From Pseudaminobacter soli (ex Li et al. 2025) (GTDB taxonomy: Bacteria > Pseudomonadota > Alphaproteobacteria > Rhizobiales > Rhizobiaceae), in assembly GCF_003012705.1 (NCBI RefSeq), contig NZ_PXYL01000004.1:1-64000 (forward strand): 64,000 nucleotides of DNA, written 5' to 3'. Positions within the stretch are counted from its first letter, which is position 1, and every line of letters starts with the position of its first letter. The translations under genes were made by a program, and so were the position numbers. The notes beneath the pieces were generated by a model. That model had not been told where the DNA came from. It made no database searches and saw only the letters and a list, made by a program, of their open reading frames with translations. Positions 52,949 to 61,106 of the stretch are shown here, in pieces.

Positions 52949-53259
52949 TTGGGCATCCTCGTCTTAAATTTGTCTGTCTTCGTTAACGGCACGAATGCCG
53001 GTAATCAAGCTGAAAGATGTTCCCTGGGGAACGTGGCGACGGCGGCAGGGCGTCTGCCCCAACCGCCGCAAGTCATGGCCGCATTACACGAAAAGAGCCG
53101 TGCGTCCAATGCGAAAACGCCGATTTTGCGCGGTTTTGCAGCAACCATCTACAGAAATCGGTTTTGCCGGCCACCATTTCGCTGACAGCGGCCGCATCCA
53201 CCCCGCACCCCCGCCCTTCAGCGAACCAACTGAAGGGAAAAGGTTAACGGGAGGAGAGA
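52949..53259. promoter_or_regulatory. acpP promoter region
   Basis: Noncoding gap between fabG and acpP. On minus, a candidate promoter TTGATT (53008-53003), 17-bp spacer, TAACGA (52985-52980) would start transcription about 25-30 bp before the acpP ATG. An inverted repeat GTTCCC-TG-GGGAAC lies at 53019-53032 just upstream of the -35, a candidate operator. Confidence 0.5.
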
Positions 53260-53997
53260 TCAGATCATGGCCATGCCGCCGTTCACGTGGATCGTCTGGC
53301 CGGTGACGTAGGAAGCCTCGTCGGAGGCCAGATAGACCACGGCAGAGGCGACTTCCGCGCTGGTGCCCATGCGCTTGGCCGGAATGGCGCCCATGATGGC
53401 TTCCTTCTGCTTGTCGTTCAGCTTGTCGGTCATGGCTGATTCGATGAAGCCGGGGGCAACGCAGTTGACGGTGACGTTGCGGGTCGCGATCTCCTGGGCG
53501 AGCGACTTGGAAAAGCCGATCAGGCCCGCCTTGGAGGCGCAGTAGTTGGCCTGGCCGGGGTTGCCGGTCACCCCCACCACCGAGCTGATGTTGATGATGC
53601 GGCCATTGCGGCGGCGCATCATGGGATGGGTCAGTTCGCGCGTCAGGCGGAACACGGCCGTGAGGTTGACCTCCAGCACCGAATCCCAGTCGGCGTCGGA
53701 CATGCGCACGAACAGGCCGTCCTTGGTGACGCCGGCATTGTTGACCAGGATGTCGACGCCTTCGAGTTCGGCTTCGGCCTTCTGGCCGAGCGCCTTGACC
53801 TCGTCGCGGTCGGAAAGATTGGCCGGGAACACTTTTACGCGGTCGCCAAGCTCCGCGGCCAGCGCCTCTAGCTTTTCGGCGCGCGTGCCATGCAGGCCGA
53901 CGGTTGCGCCCTGTGCGTGCAGCGCGCGGGCAATCGCCTCGCCAATGCCGCCGGTGGCGCCGGTAACGAGTGCCTTGCGGCCGGTCAGATCGAACAT
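53260..53997 (-). CDS. fabG: 3-oxoacyl-ACP reductase
   Basis: 245 residues, classical SDR. NADPH motif TGATGGIGEAIARAL near 12-26, NNAGVTKDGLFVRM near 86-99, catalytic Ser in NISSVVGVTGN, and Tyr-x3-Lys in YCASKAGLIGFSK near 151. C-terminal VTGQTIHVNGGMAMI is the FabG signature. ATG at 53997. 59 bp after fabD; the second reductive step of fatty-acid synthesis. Confidence 0.97.
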   Translation of the reverse strand: MFDLTGRKALVTGATGGIGEAIARALHAQGATVGLHGTRAEKLEALAAELGDRVKVFPANLSDRDEVKALGQKAEAELEGVDILVNNAGVTKDGLFVRMSDADWDSVLEVNLTAVFRLTRELTHPMMRRRNGRIINISSVVGVTGNPGQANYCASKAGLIGFSKSLAQEIATRNVTVNCVAPGFIESAMTDKLNDKQKEAIMGAIPAKRMGTSAEVASAVVYLASDEASYVTGQTIHVNGGMAMI

Positions 53998-54013
53998 TTT
54001 TTGACTCCCCAAA

Positions 54014-54046
<33 letters not shown>

Positions 54047-54056
54047 AGTTTCTTCT

Positions 54057-54998
54057 TTAAGCCAGCGCCGCAACCGCCGCTTCGACGTCGGCCTGCGTGT
54101 TGATGGCGCTGGTGGCGATTTCCTTGTCGATGCGGCGGGCAAGACCCGAGAGCACCTTGCCCGAGCCCACTTCGTACATCGTCTTCACGCCATTGGCGCC
54201 GAACCATTCCACAGTCTCGCGCCAGCGCACGCGGCCGGTGACCTGCTCGACGAGGCGAGCGACGATCTCGTCCGGATTGCTCAGCGGCTGCACAACGACA
54301 TTGGCCACCACCGGCACCACCGGCGCCTGCTTGGCAACGCCGGCCAGCGCCTCGCGCATGGCTTCGGCCGCCGGCGCCATCAGCGCCGAATGGAAGGGCG
54401 CGGAAACCGACAGCATGAGTGCGCGCTTGGCGCCCTTTTCGGTGCAGAGCTTTGCAGCAAGCTCGACGGCCGCCTTGGCGCCGGAAATCACCAGCTGGCC
54501 ACCGCCATTGTCATTGGCGATCTGGCAGACCGAGTTCTGAGCAGCTTCTGCGCAAGCGGCTTCCACATCGGCCTGTTCCAAACCGATGATGGCGGCCATG
54601 GCGCCCTCGCCCACCGGAACCGCGGCCTGCATGGCGTTGCCGCGAATGCGCAGCAGCCGCGCTGTATCGGCAATCGAGAACATGCCGGCAGCCGCAAGCG
54701 CCGAATATTCGCCCAGCGAATGGCCGGCGACATAGGCGACCTTGTCCTTCAGCGAGAACCCGCGCGCCTCCATGGCGCGAAGGGCTGCCAGCGACACCGC
54801 CATCAGCGCCGGCTGGGCGTTGGCGGTCAGCGTCAGCGTCTCCTCGGGGCCTTCCCACATGATCTGGGACAGTTTTTGGCCCAGCGCCTCGTCGACTTCC
54901 TCGAAAACCGCACGGGCCTCAGGGAATGCGTCGGCAAGGTCCTTGCCCATGCCCACGGACTGGCTGCCTTGCCCCGGAAAGGTGAATGCGACGGCCAT
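54057..54998 (-). CDS. fabD: Malonyl-CoA:ACP transacylase
   Basis: 313 residues. Loads malonyl onto ACP. FPGQGSQSVGMGKDLAD at the start, nucleophile Ser in VAGHSLGEYSALAAAG near 91, and catalytic His in SVSAPFHSALM near 200. First gene of the fabD-fabG-acpP-fabF-mltG-yicC-gmk cluster. ATG at 54998 with GGGAG upstream. Confidence 0.97.
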   Translation of the reverse strand: MAVAFTFPGQGSQSVGMGKDLADAFPEARAVFEEVDEALGQKLSQIMWEGPEETLTLTANAQPALMAVSLAALRAMEARGFSLKDKVAYVAGHSLGEYSALAAAGMFSIADTARLLRIRGNAMQAAVPVGEGAMAAIIGLEQADVEAACAEAAQNSVCQIANDNGGGQLVISGAKAAVELAAKLCTEKGAKRALMLSVSAPFHSALMAPAAEAMREALAGVAKQAPVVPVVANVVVQPLSNPDEIVARLVEQVTGRVRWRETVEWFGANGVKTMYEVGSGKVLSGLARRIDKEIATSAINTQADVEAAVAALA

Positions 54999-55333
54999 GA
55001 ATAGGCTCCCGGAATTGTTTCACTCGAAGGCCGTGTGGCGCAAGGAAGGCCGGAAAGTCAAGGCTCTCGCATGTCTCGCCCACGGTCCTGCGCGCTCGAC
55101 GAGGCCGACGAACAGGCCAACTACAACTATCCGGCCATCTCACGCGCACCACAATGCGCACACGGAACATCTCCGCATCCGTAAGGAGATTTGATTCCAC
55201 TTGCCTTTTCGTCACTCTAGCTTTTGTGACACTTCAATGACAGTTAGATGACGTTTTGGGGTGGGATTGGGGTTCCGAGTTGGCAAGTCAGTTCGCAGTG
55301 GCGCAGAGCGCCACGGAGTACAATGAAGTCGAA
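54999..55333. promoter_or_regulatory. Divergent intergenic region fabD / phosphoglycerol transferase
   Basis: About 335 bp; the right part may encode a longer N-terminus of the plus-strand gene. TTGACT on minus at about 55063-55058 is a possible fabD -35, without a good -10. The stretch 55215-55255 has several TGAC direct repeats. No FabR/FadR-like site recognised. Confidence 0.3.
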
Positions 55334-57190
55334 ATGCCCGGCTGGCGCGACAAGCTCGCGATTCGCCTCGCCGGCACGCTGGCGGCGACCGTCGTCATAT
55401 CCGCCGTCCTGGTGTTCTGCGTCGAGTTGATCTCGCGTGGTTCGCTCTCCGAGACGCTGCAGTTCTTCCAGCAGCCGTTCAAGCCCGGCTGGACGACGGT
55501 ATTGCTGTTCTCGCTGCTGCTGCTCTTCCTCGACGCGCTGCTCGGTCGCGCTCACCACGCGCTTCTGCTGGTGGCGCCTTTAGTGCTGGTGCTCGCCTTC
55601 CTCGGGCACCAGAAATCGCTCTACCTGGGCGATCCGCTCTACCCGACCGACATTCTCTTTGCGCGCCAGATCGTCGAACTGATGCCGCTTTTGGCCAGCG
55701 ACCGGCCGCTGGTTGCCGTGGCGATCGTGCTCGGCGCCATCGTGGCCGTGGCCGTGCTCGTGCTCGCCTGGAAATACTGGCGCCGCCGCCCGACGCTGAC
55801 GATGCGCGCCCGCATGCTCCGGCTCGTCGCCACCTTGCCGCTCCTGGCGTTCTTCTGCTCGATCATGGACTACGCGACCTTCTCCTGGGCGCGCGACCGG
55901 CTGCAGATCATCCCGATGATGTGGGACCAGAAGGAGAATTATAACAGCAACGGCTTTGCGCTGGCCTTTGCGCTCAACCTGCCCATGGCCAAGGTGGTCG
56001 CGCCGGCCGGCTATTCGGCCGAGGCCATCGAGGCGATCACCCGCCCCGATGCAGCCGCGCCCGTGCTGCCCGGCGAGTTGCCCGACATCATTGTTGTAAT
56101 GAACGAGTCTTTCTGGGACCCGACGCTGCTGCCGGGCATTACTATCACCCCTGACCCGATTCCCAACGTGCGGTCACTGCAGTCGGGCCATATCTTCTCG
56201 CCCGAATTCGGCGGCATGACCGCCAATGTCGAGTTCGAGGCGCTGACCGGCTTCTCCAACGCCTTCCTGCCGTATGGCAGCATCCCCTATCAGCAATATG
56301 TGCGCAGCCCCATTCCCTCGCTCGCCAGCTTCCTGCGCAGCGAAGGCTACGACACGCGCGCCTTCCACCCCTTCGGCGGCTGGTTCTGGAACCGCACGCC
56401 GGTCTACAAGGCCTTCGGCTTCGAGCGCTTCATGTCGCTCGAAAACCTGCCGCCGCTCGCCGCGCGCGGTCCGCTAGCGTCCGACGCGGCACTGATCGAC
56501 GAGATGATCCGCGAGGCCGATGCCACGCATGATCCGCTCTTCTTCTTTGCCGTCACGCTCCAAAATCACGGCCCCTACGCGCCGGGCCGCTATCCCGATG
56601 CGACGCATGCCGTTTCGGGTGCGATCAGCGAGGCCGGGCTCGGCTCGGTCCTGAGCTATGCGGAAGGTGCCGCCGACGGCGACCAGGCGCTCGCCCGGCT
56701 GGTGGAATGGGCCAGGAAGCGCGACCGCCACACCATCATCGCCATGTTCGGCGACCACCTGCCGCCGCTGGGGCCGGTCTATGTCGAAACCGGCTTCATG
56801 GACAACAACGTCGCCAGCCGCCGCGCGCCGCTGCCGGAAATGAGCGTGCAGCACGAGACGCCGCTGGTCGTCTGGTCGAACCACACGGGCCCGCAGCATG
56901 TCGGCTCGATCAGCCCCTCCTTCCTGCCCTATCATCTTATGGAAACGGCCGGCATCAGGCACCCCTACTACACCGGGTTCCTCGGCGGGATGCGGGAGCG
57001 CTACCGGGTGGTCGACCGCAACATGCTGGTCAGTACCGATAACGAGCCGACGCCCGATTGGTCGCAATCCAAGGCCATCGATCCGGCGATCCGCGATTTC
57101 CGCCTGCTGCAATACGACATGATCTTCGGCAGTCGACACGCGGCGGAGAGTTTTTTCCCCGAAACGCTGAACGCTCCCGCCGCCATGTAA
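55334..57190 (+). CDS. LtaS/OpgB-like membrane phosphoglycerol transferase (sulfatase fold)
   Basis: 618 residues. Five hydrophobic helices in the first 180 residues are followed by a periplasmic alkaline-phosphatase/sulfatase-type domain from about 240: IIVVMNESFWDPTLL (metal Glu and Thr nucleophile region, near 252-266), GGMTANVEFEALTG, LQNHGPY and MFGDHLPPLGPVY with the Asp-His metal pair. This is the layout of lipoteichoic acid synthases and of OpgB/CgmB-type enzymes that add sn-1-phosphoglycerol to periplasmic glucans. A glucan-modifying role is inferred, since Gram-negatives lack LTA. In-frame TTG/GTG starts upstream (55256, 55280, 55298) are possible. Confidence 0.82.
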   Translation: MPGWRDKLAIRLAGTLAATVVISAVLVFCVELISRGSLSETLQFFQQPFKPGWTTVLLFSLLLLFLDALLGRAHHALLLVAPLVLVLAFLGHQKSLYLGDPLYPTDILFARQIVELMPLLASDRPLVAVAIVLGAIVAVAVLVLAWKYWRRRPTLTMRARMLRLVATLPLLAFFCSIMDYATFSWARDRLQIIPMMWDQKENYNSNGFALAFALNLPMAKVVAPAGYSAEAIEAITRPDAAAPVLPGELPDIIVVMNESFWDPTLLPGITITPDPIPNVRSLQSGHIFSPEFGGMTANVEFEALTGFSNAFLPYGSIPYQQYVRSPIPSLASFLRSEGYDTRAFHPFGGWFWNRTPVYKAFGFERFMSLENLPPLAARGPLASDAALIDEMIREADATHDPLFFFAVTLQNHGPYAPGRYPDATHAVSGAISEAGLGSVLSYAEGAADGDQALARLVEWARKRDRHTIIAMFGDHLPPLGPVYVETGFMDNNVASRRAPLPEMSVQHETPLVVWSNHTGPQHVGSISPSFLPYHLMETAGIRHPYYTGFLGGMRERYRVVDRNMLVSTDNEPTPDWSQSKAIDPAIRDFRLLQYDMIFGSRHAAESFFPETLNAPAAM

Positions 57191-57197
57191 TCCGCTT

Positions 57198-57241
57198 AAA
57201 CGACAACCGCCCGAAGATCGCTCTTCGGGCCGTTGTCGTTT
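57198..57241. terminator. Strong bidirectional terminator
   Basis: Long inverted repeat: AAACGACAAC pairs with GTTGTCGTTT, one C-C mismatch, then GCCCGAAGA pairs with TCTTCGGGC, loop TCGC. It lies 8 bp after the phosphoglycerol transferase stop and before the convergent TadG gene end. Confidence 0.85.
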
Positions 57242-57280
57242 GCAGGGATGGAAGGCGCCTCGCGACTTCCGGCTCTCGCG

Positions 57281-58933
57281 TCAGTTGGTGACGTAGAGCT
57301 GCGTGATCGAGAAGGCGATGTTCTGGAAAGCCGCCTTCAGCTGATCCTGGCTCTTGGTCATGTAGTAGTTGTCAGGCGATGAGGCGCAGTTGCTGTAGAG
57401 GTCGCGGTTCGCCGCCGTATCGGCGCCGAACACCACGGTGAACACCTTGACGCCCTGCTGCTTGAGCTTGGTGCACATGGCCTGGGTCATGTTGTTGACG
57501 TTGGTCAGCGCCTTGCTGCGGTTCTGCGATGAATCGAGACGCCCCACGCTGAGATAGCCATAGGCGCCGTAGTCCGACTTGTTGATGGTCCCGTTCTGGC
57601 CGAACACCGTGTTCTCACCGTCGGTGAACACCACCACGACCTTCGTCGTGCCATCGGAATTGAACGCGTCGCCAGTGCCGAAATTCGGCGACAGCACGCG
57701 ATACCCCCAGGCCAGACCTTCCGAAACGTTGGTGCCCGAGCCGTTCCAGTACGTCATCTTGGCGATTTCGGTGTTCAGCTTGTTGAGATCCTCGGTCAGC
57801 GGCGCGATCGGTGTCGGGCAGGCATAGTTGGGACCGGTGGTCAGCGGCGGAGTCGCCGTGATGAGATAATCGGTCGGGCTCTTCTTCGTTGATTTGCTGG
57901 TTGTCAGGTCGACATACTTGTCGATCGCCTTCTGGATCGTGGCCTGGGTCGTAGTGCTGTCCCCGCTCTTATAGGCATCCAGAATATAGCTGTTGTTGAA
58001 GACGGTCCCGTCCGAGTTTTGTCCCTTAAGTGGCGCTCCGGGTTCGTCCGGCGCGAAATAGGGCACGAACATCGTGGCCGGCACGTTCAAATTGGGTTTT
58101 GTGTCGTCCTGATTGTAGGGACTCGGACGAGCCTCGACGCAGCCTTTCCAGTCCACCAGAGGATTGGAAATGGCAGTGGAAGCGGGATCGGCAACATAAA
58201 CATTCTTCGGATTCAACTGGTTGAACAGCTGCCAATGGCCGATGCGCTTTTTATTCGTGACAACGAAATTCACACCGTTGAACGTGTTTGTCTCGGTATC
58301 AGGGATTTCCGTGCGCCTGTCGATCCAGTCGAGATTGAAGAACCCGTCGCCCTTGATGTTAACCGCCGTGACGAACGGCACGAGCGCCGCGCGGATCGTG
58401 CGCTGCGAATATTGTTTCTTCGCATCCTGGAGGATGTTGATCAGAGTGGTCGAGCCGTCACGCAGCGCCTTCATGTTGGAGTCGCCCATCGAGCCGGTAT
58501 TGTCCAGCACCAGGGCGACCTCCAGCTTGGCGGTCGATTCAAAGGCGCTCGAATTGACCGTGATGTGCGCGCTCTTTCCGAACAGGAAGCCGAAGTTCAG
58601 GGCAATGGTGGCCTCGGCCGTTGCCGTGGTTTTGATCGAGTTGATCCCTTGCTCGACCTTCAGCTGGGCGCTCGCGCTTGCCAGATCCGTGCGGCCGGCG
58701 ATATTGGCGGTGAAAAAGCCGTTGAAGGCGTCCGTGCGCGAGCTGGATGCATCCGCTAGGCGCGATGCGGCCAGAACCGCCGAATCCAGCGCGTTCTGCA
58801 GGTTTGATCTTGCAGTCATGAGGTTGGAAACGTCGAGCGCAAGGCCGACGGCGGCGAGAATGGCCGGAAGGGCAATCGCGAACATCATCGCGAAATTGCC
58901 GCTCTTCGACCGCCAGAAGCGGTTCAAAAGCAT
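57281..58933 (-). CDS. TadE/TadG-like protein with von Willebrand factor A domain
   Basis: 550 residues. N-terminal pseudopilin-like helix in the Tad family form GNFAMMFAIALPAILAAVGLALDVSN near 12-37, preceded by a basic FWRSKS stretch. A vWA domain begins near 140 with VALVLDNTGSMGDSN, a MIDAS motif of the DxTxS form, and continues to VVFTDGENTVF near 430-445. Long Ser/Thr/Asn-rich inserts lie within it. Tad pilus assembly proteins of this kind anchor at the inner membrane; here no cpaA-F or tad genes are adjacent. ATG at 58933 with GGGGG upstream. Confidence 0.85.
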   Translation of the reverse strand: MLLNRFWRSKSGNFAMMFAIALPAILAAVGLALDVSNLMTARSNLQNALDSAVLAASRLADASSSRTDAFNGFFTANIAGRTDLASASAQLKVEQGINSIKTTATAEATIALNFGFLFGKSAHITVNSSAFESTAKLEVALVLDNTGSMGDSNMKALRDGSTTLINILQDAKKQYSQRTIRAALVPFVTAVNIKGDGFFNLDWIDRRTEIPDTETNTFNGVNFVVTNKKRIGHWQLFNQLNPKNVYVADPASTAISNPLVDWKGCVEARPSPYNQDDTKPNLNVPATMFVPYFAPDEPGAPLKGQNSDGTVFNNSYILDAYKSGDSTTTQATIQKAIDKYVDLTTSKSTKKSPTDYLITATPPLTTGPNYACPTPIAPLTEDLNKLNTEIAKMTYWNGSGTNVSEGLAWGYRVLSPNFGTGDAFNSDGTTKVVVVFTDGENTVFGQNGTINKSDYGAYGYLSVGRLDSSQNRSKALTNVNNMTQAMCTKLKQQGVKVFTVVFGADTAANRDLYSNCASSPDNYYMTKSQDQLKAAFQNIAFSITQLYVTN

Positions 58934-59119
58934 CGTGACCCCCAAAAGATACGCAAACTCGCGAGATTCTCTGGGCCAACAAGGTGAAAAACTTGTTGCA
59001 CGGAGCCGCCCGTCGCGCCTGAATCTTGCGGTGTAGTTAAGGATGCGTTTGGAAATTCCCCAGACTGCGAAACACCGCCGGCCGCTGCCGCGCCCCAAGG
59101 CCAGATCGGGCCTTTTCCC

Positions 59120-59147
59120 TTGCCTTCCCCGCCAGATGCTGTATAGA
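59120..59147 (+). promoter_or_regulatory. Sigma-70-type promoter of the rpsF operon
   Basis: TTGCCT at 59120-59125, a 16-bp spacer and TATAGA at 59142-59147. Transcription would start near 59154, leaving a leader of about 225 nt before rpsF. Confidence 0.55.
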
Positions 59148-59153
59148 CCCGCG

Positions 59154-59380
59154 CAATCTGCCGGTCCCAGCTGGGGGCTGAACGGAGGGCCGGAGGTTTC
59201 CCACAAGGAAGCCGCCGTGTGAAGCAAGAAGTGCTTCCGCCTCCCGTGTCTCCGCTCTCGACCGTCTCGTCATGCTCCTTTCTTCTCCTGAGGCAGCCGA
59301 AGGCCCCCGAAGGATCAAGAGAAGTTGCAGAGGCTTAGCCGCCGGGAACCGGACAGGGAAACGAAGAAAGGCAAAGAACA
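59154..59380 (+). promoter_or_regulatory. Long rpsF leader, candidate ribosomal-protein autoregulatory RNA
   Basis: No gene in this 227-nt leader. It carries GC-rich complementary segments (GGAGGGCCGGAGG near 59182, GAAGCCGCCGTGTGAAGC, AAGTGCTTCCGCC) able to form stems with CCG-containing loops. S6:S18 dimers are known to bind leader RNAs of rpsF with a CCG bulge in many bacteria. Whether this is such a leader needs covariation. Confidence 0.3.
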
Positions 59381-59872
59381 ATGGCTCTTTATGAACATGT
59401 GTTTCTTGCCCGCCAGGACCTTTCGCAGCAGCAGGTCGACGCGCTCGTGGAGCACTACAAGGGCGTCATCACCTCGCACGGCGGATCGGTCGGTCGGGTC
59501 GAGAACTGGGGACTGAAGTCCCTCACCTACCGCATCAACAAGAACCGCAAGGCGTACTACACGCTTATGGACCTCACCTGCCCGCCGGCCGCTCTCAACG
59601 AGATGGAGCGCCAGATGGGCCTGTCCGAAGACGTGCTGCGCTTCATGACCGTCAAGGTCGAAGCCCACGAGGAAGGCGCCTCGGCAATGATGCAGAAGCG
59701 CGAAGAGCGCTCGGAACGCGGCGAACGCGGTGGCTTCGGCGACCGTCCGAGCCGTGGCTTCGGCGACCGTGACCGTGGCGACCGCCCGGCACGCAACTTC
59801 GGCGACCGCGATGGCGGTGGCGATCGTGGTCCGCGCCGTCCGCGCGAACAGGCTGAAGGAGCTGCAGAATAA
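59381..59872 (+). CDS. rpsF: 30S ribosomal protein S6
   Basis: 163 residues. The S6 core is in residues 1-95 ([41 protein letters not shown]). From about residue 105 a long tail of Arg/Gly/Asp/Glu repeats ([19 protein letters not shown] and similar) replaces the short Glu tail of E. coli S6. ATG at 59381 preceded by AAAGAACA. Stop overlaps the rpsR start by one base (TAATG). S6 pairs with S18 on the 30S platform. Confidence 0.97.
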   Translation: MALYEHVFLARQDLSQQQVDALVEHYKGVITSHGGSVGRVENWGLKSLTYRINKNRKAYYTLMDLTCPPAALNEMERQMGLSEDVLRFMTVKVEAHEEGASAMMQKREERSERGERGGFGDRPSRGFGDRDRGDRPARNFGDRDGGGDRGPRRPREQAEGAAE

Positions 59873-60120
59873 TGGTCGACATCAACCAGATCCCGACCCG
59901 GCGTCCGTTCCATCGCCGTCGCAAGACCTGCCCGTTCTCCGGCGCCAACGCTCCGAAGATCGACTACAAGGACGTGCGTCTGCTGCAGCGCTACATCTCC
60001 GAGCGCGGCAAGATCGTGCCGTCGCGCATCACTGCCGTCAGCCAGAAGAAGCAGCGCGAGCTCGCCAAGGCGATCAAGCGCGCCCGCTTCCTCGGCCTGC
60101 TGCCCTACGTGGTGAAGTAA
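59872..60120 (+). CDS. rpsR: 30S ribosomal protein S18
   Basis: 82 residues, full length. [31 protein letters not shown] and [26 protein letters not shown] are S18 hallmarks. One cysteine only, so not a zinc-binding form. Co-translated with rpsF; binds S6 in the small subunit. Confidence 0.98.
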   Translation: MVDINQIPTRRPFHRRRKTCPFSGANAPKIDYKDVRLLQRYISERGKIVPSRITAVSQKKQRELAKAIKRARFLGLLPYVVK

Positions 60121-60128
60121 GACCGGCC

Positions 60129-60168
60129 GTGGCCCCGAAAGATTGCAGACTTTTCGGATAAGAGCCAC
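60129..60168. repeat. Intergenic palindromic repeat core (copy 2) in the rpsR-rplI gap
   Basis: A two-part hairpin: outer GTGGC / GCCAC and inner CCGAAA / TTTCGG around a loop containing TTGCAG. The TTGCAG..TTTTCGG core is shared with the copy near 21292. It begins 8 bp after the rpsR stop. Confidence 0.5.
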
Positions 60169-60183
60169 GACGAACCAAACTCC

Positions 60184-60209
60184 GGAAAAGGCGGCACGCC
60201 GCCTTTTCC
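60184..60209. terminator. Stem-loop between rpsR and rplI
   Basis: Perfect 11-bp stem GGAAAAGGCGG / CCGCCTTTTCC with loop CACG. No T-run follows (CCTCC). Could attenuate or process the message so that rplI is expressed separately from rpsF-rpsR. Confidence 0.55.
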
Positions 60210-60377
60210 CCTCCCCGCAACGGGTGCGGCGAGAGAAGCGAAAATCCCGAGTTGGGCCGAAAATGCCCTAACTGCCGGACTGGCAGGACAGCGACCCTGG
60301 GCGCCAAGCGCCGACCAGCTTCCTGACCCGTCCAGAACGAATCACGCCGCTTGCGGCACAGACAAAGGACAGGAACG

Positions 60378-60953
60378 ATGGACGTTATTCTCCTCGAACG
60401 CATTTCCCGCCTCGGCCAGATGGGCGACACCGTCAAGGTCAAGGACGGCTTCGCCCGTAACTTCTTGCTGCCGCAGGGCAAGGCGCTCCGCGCCAACGAA
60501 GCCAACAAGAAGAAGTTCGAAGGCCAGCGCGCCCAGCTTGAAGCACGCAACCTCGAGCGCAAGTCCGAAGCCCAGCAGATCGCTGATCGGCTCGACGGCA
60601 AGACCTTCGTGGCCGTGCGCTCGGCCGGCGAAACCGGTCAGCTCTACGGCTCGGTCTCGACCCGCGACATCGCCGATCTGGTTACGGCCGAGGGCTTCTC
60701 GGTCAACCGCACGCAGATCGAGCTCAACCACCCGATCAAGACCATCGGCCTCACCAATGTGGCGATCGCGCTGCATCCGGAAGTCGAAGTCACCATCACG
60801 CTGAACATCGCCCGCACGGCCGATGAAGCCGAGCGTCAGGCTGCCGGCGAGAAGCTCGACACCGCCGAAGCCATCTATGGCGAGGACATCAACGAGAACG
60901 CCCGTCCGGAGAACTTCTTCGACCCGAACGCGGAAGAAGACGAAGAAGCCTGA
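60378..60953 (+). CDS. rplI: 50S ribosomal protein L9
   Basis: 191 residues. N-domain [36 protein letters not shown] is the L9 signature, followed by the long connecting helix and the C-domain [25 protein letters not shown]. The acidic tail (NAEEDEEA) extends beyond E. coli L9 (149 aa), as in other rhizobia. ATG at 60378 with GGACAGGA upstream. Confidence 0.98.
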   Translation: MDVILLERISRLGQMGDTVKVKDGFARNFLLPQGKALRANEANKKKFEGQRAQLEARNLERKSEAQQIADRLDGKTFVAVRSAGETGQLYGSVSTRDIADLVTAEGFSVNRTQIELNHPIKTIGLTNVAIALHPEVEVTITLNIARTADEAERQAAGEKLDTAEAIYGEDINENARPENFFDPNAEEDEEA

Positions 60954-60997
60954 TCACATTTTGAGAGACTCGTTCGTCTCTTGTGAACTGGACCAAG

Positions 60998-61025
60998 AAC
61001 CCGGGCGTCTCGCCCGGGTTTTTTT
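60998..61025 (+). terminator. Rho-independent terminator of rplI
   Basis: AACCCGGGCG, loop TCT, CGCCCGGGTT, followed by TTTTT. 44 bp after the rplI stop. Confidence 0.9.
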
Positions 61026-61106
61026 GTACAAACTGGAACTATTGCACCTGCGGCGCTTTGAAGCAGAATAGGCAAACCCATTTTTGCCTTAATGCGGATG
61101 TTTGCC

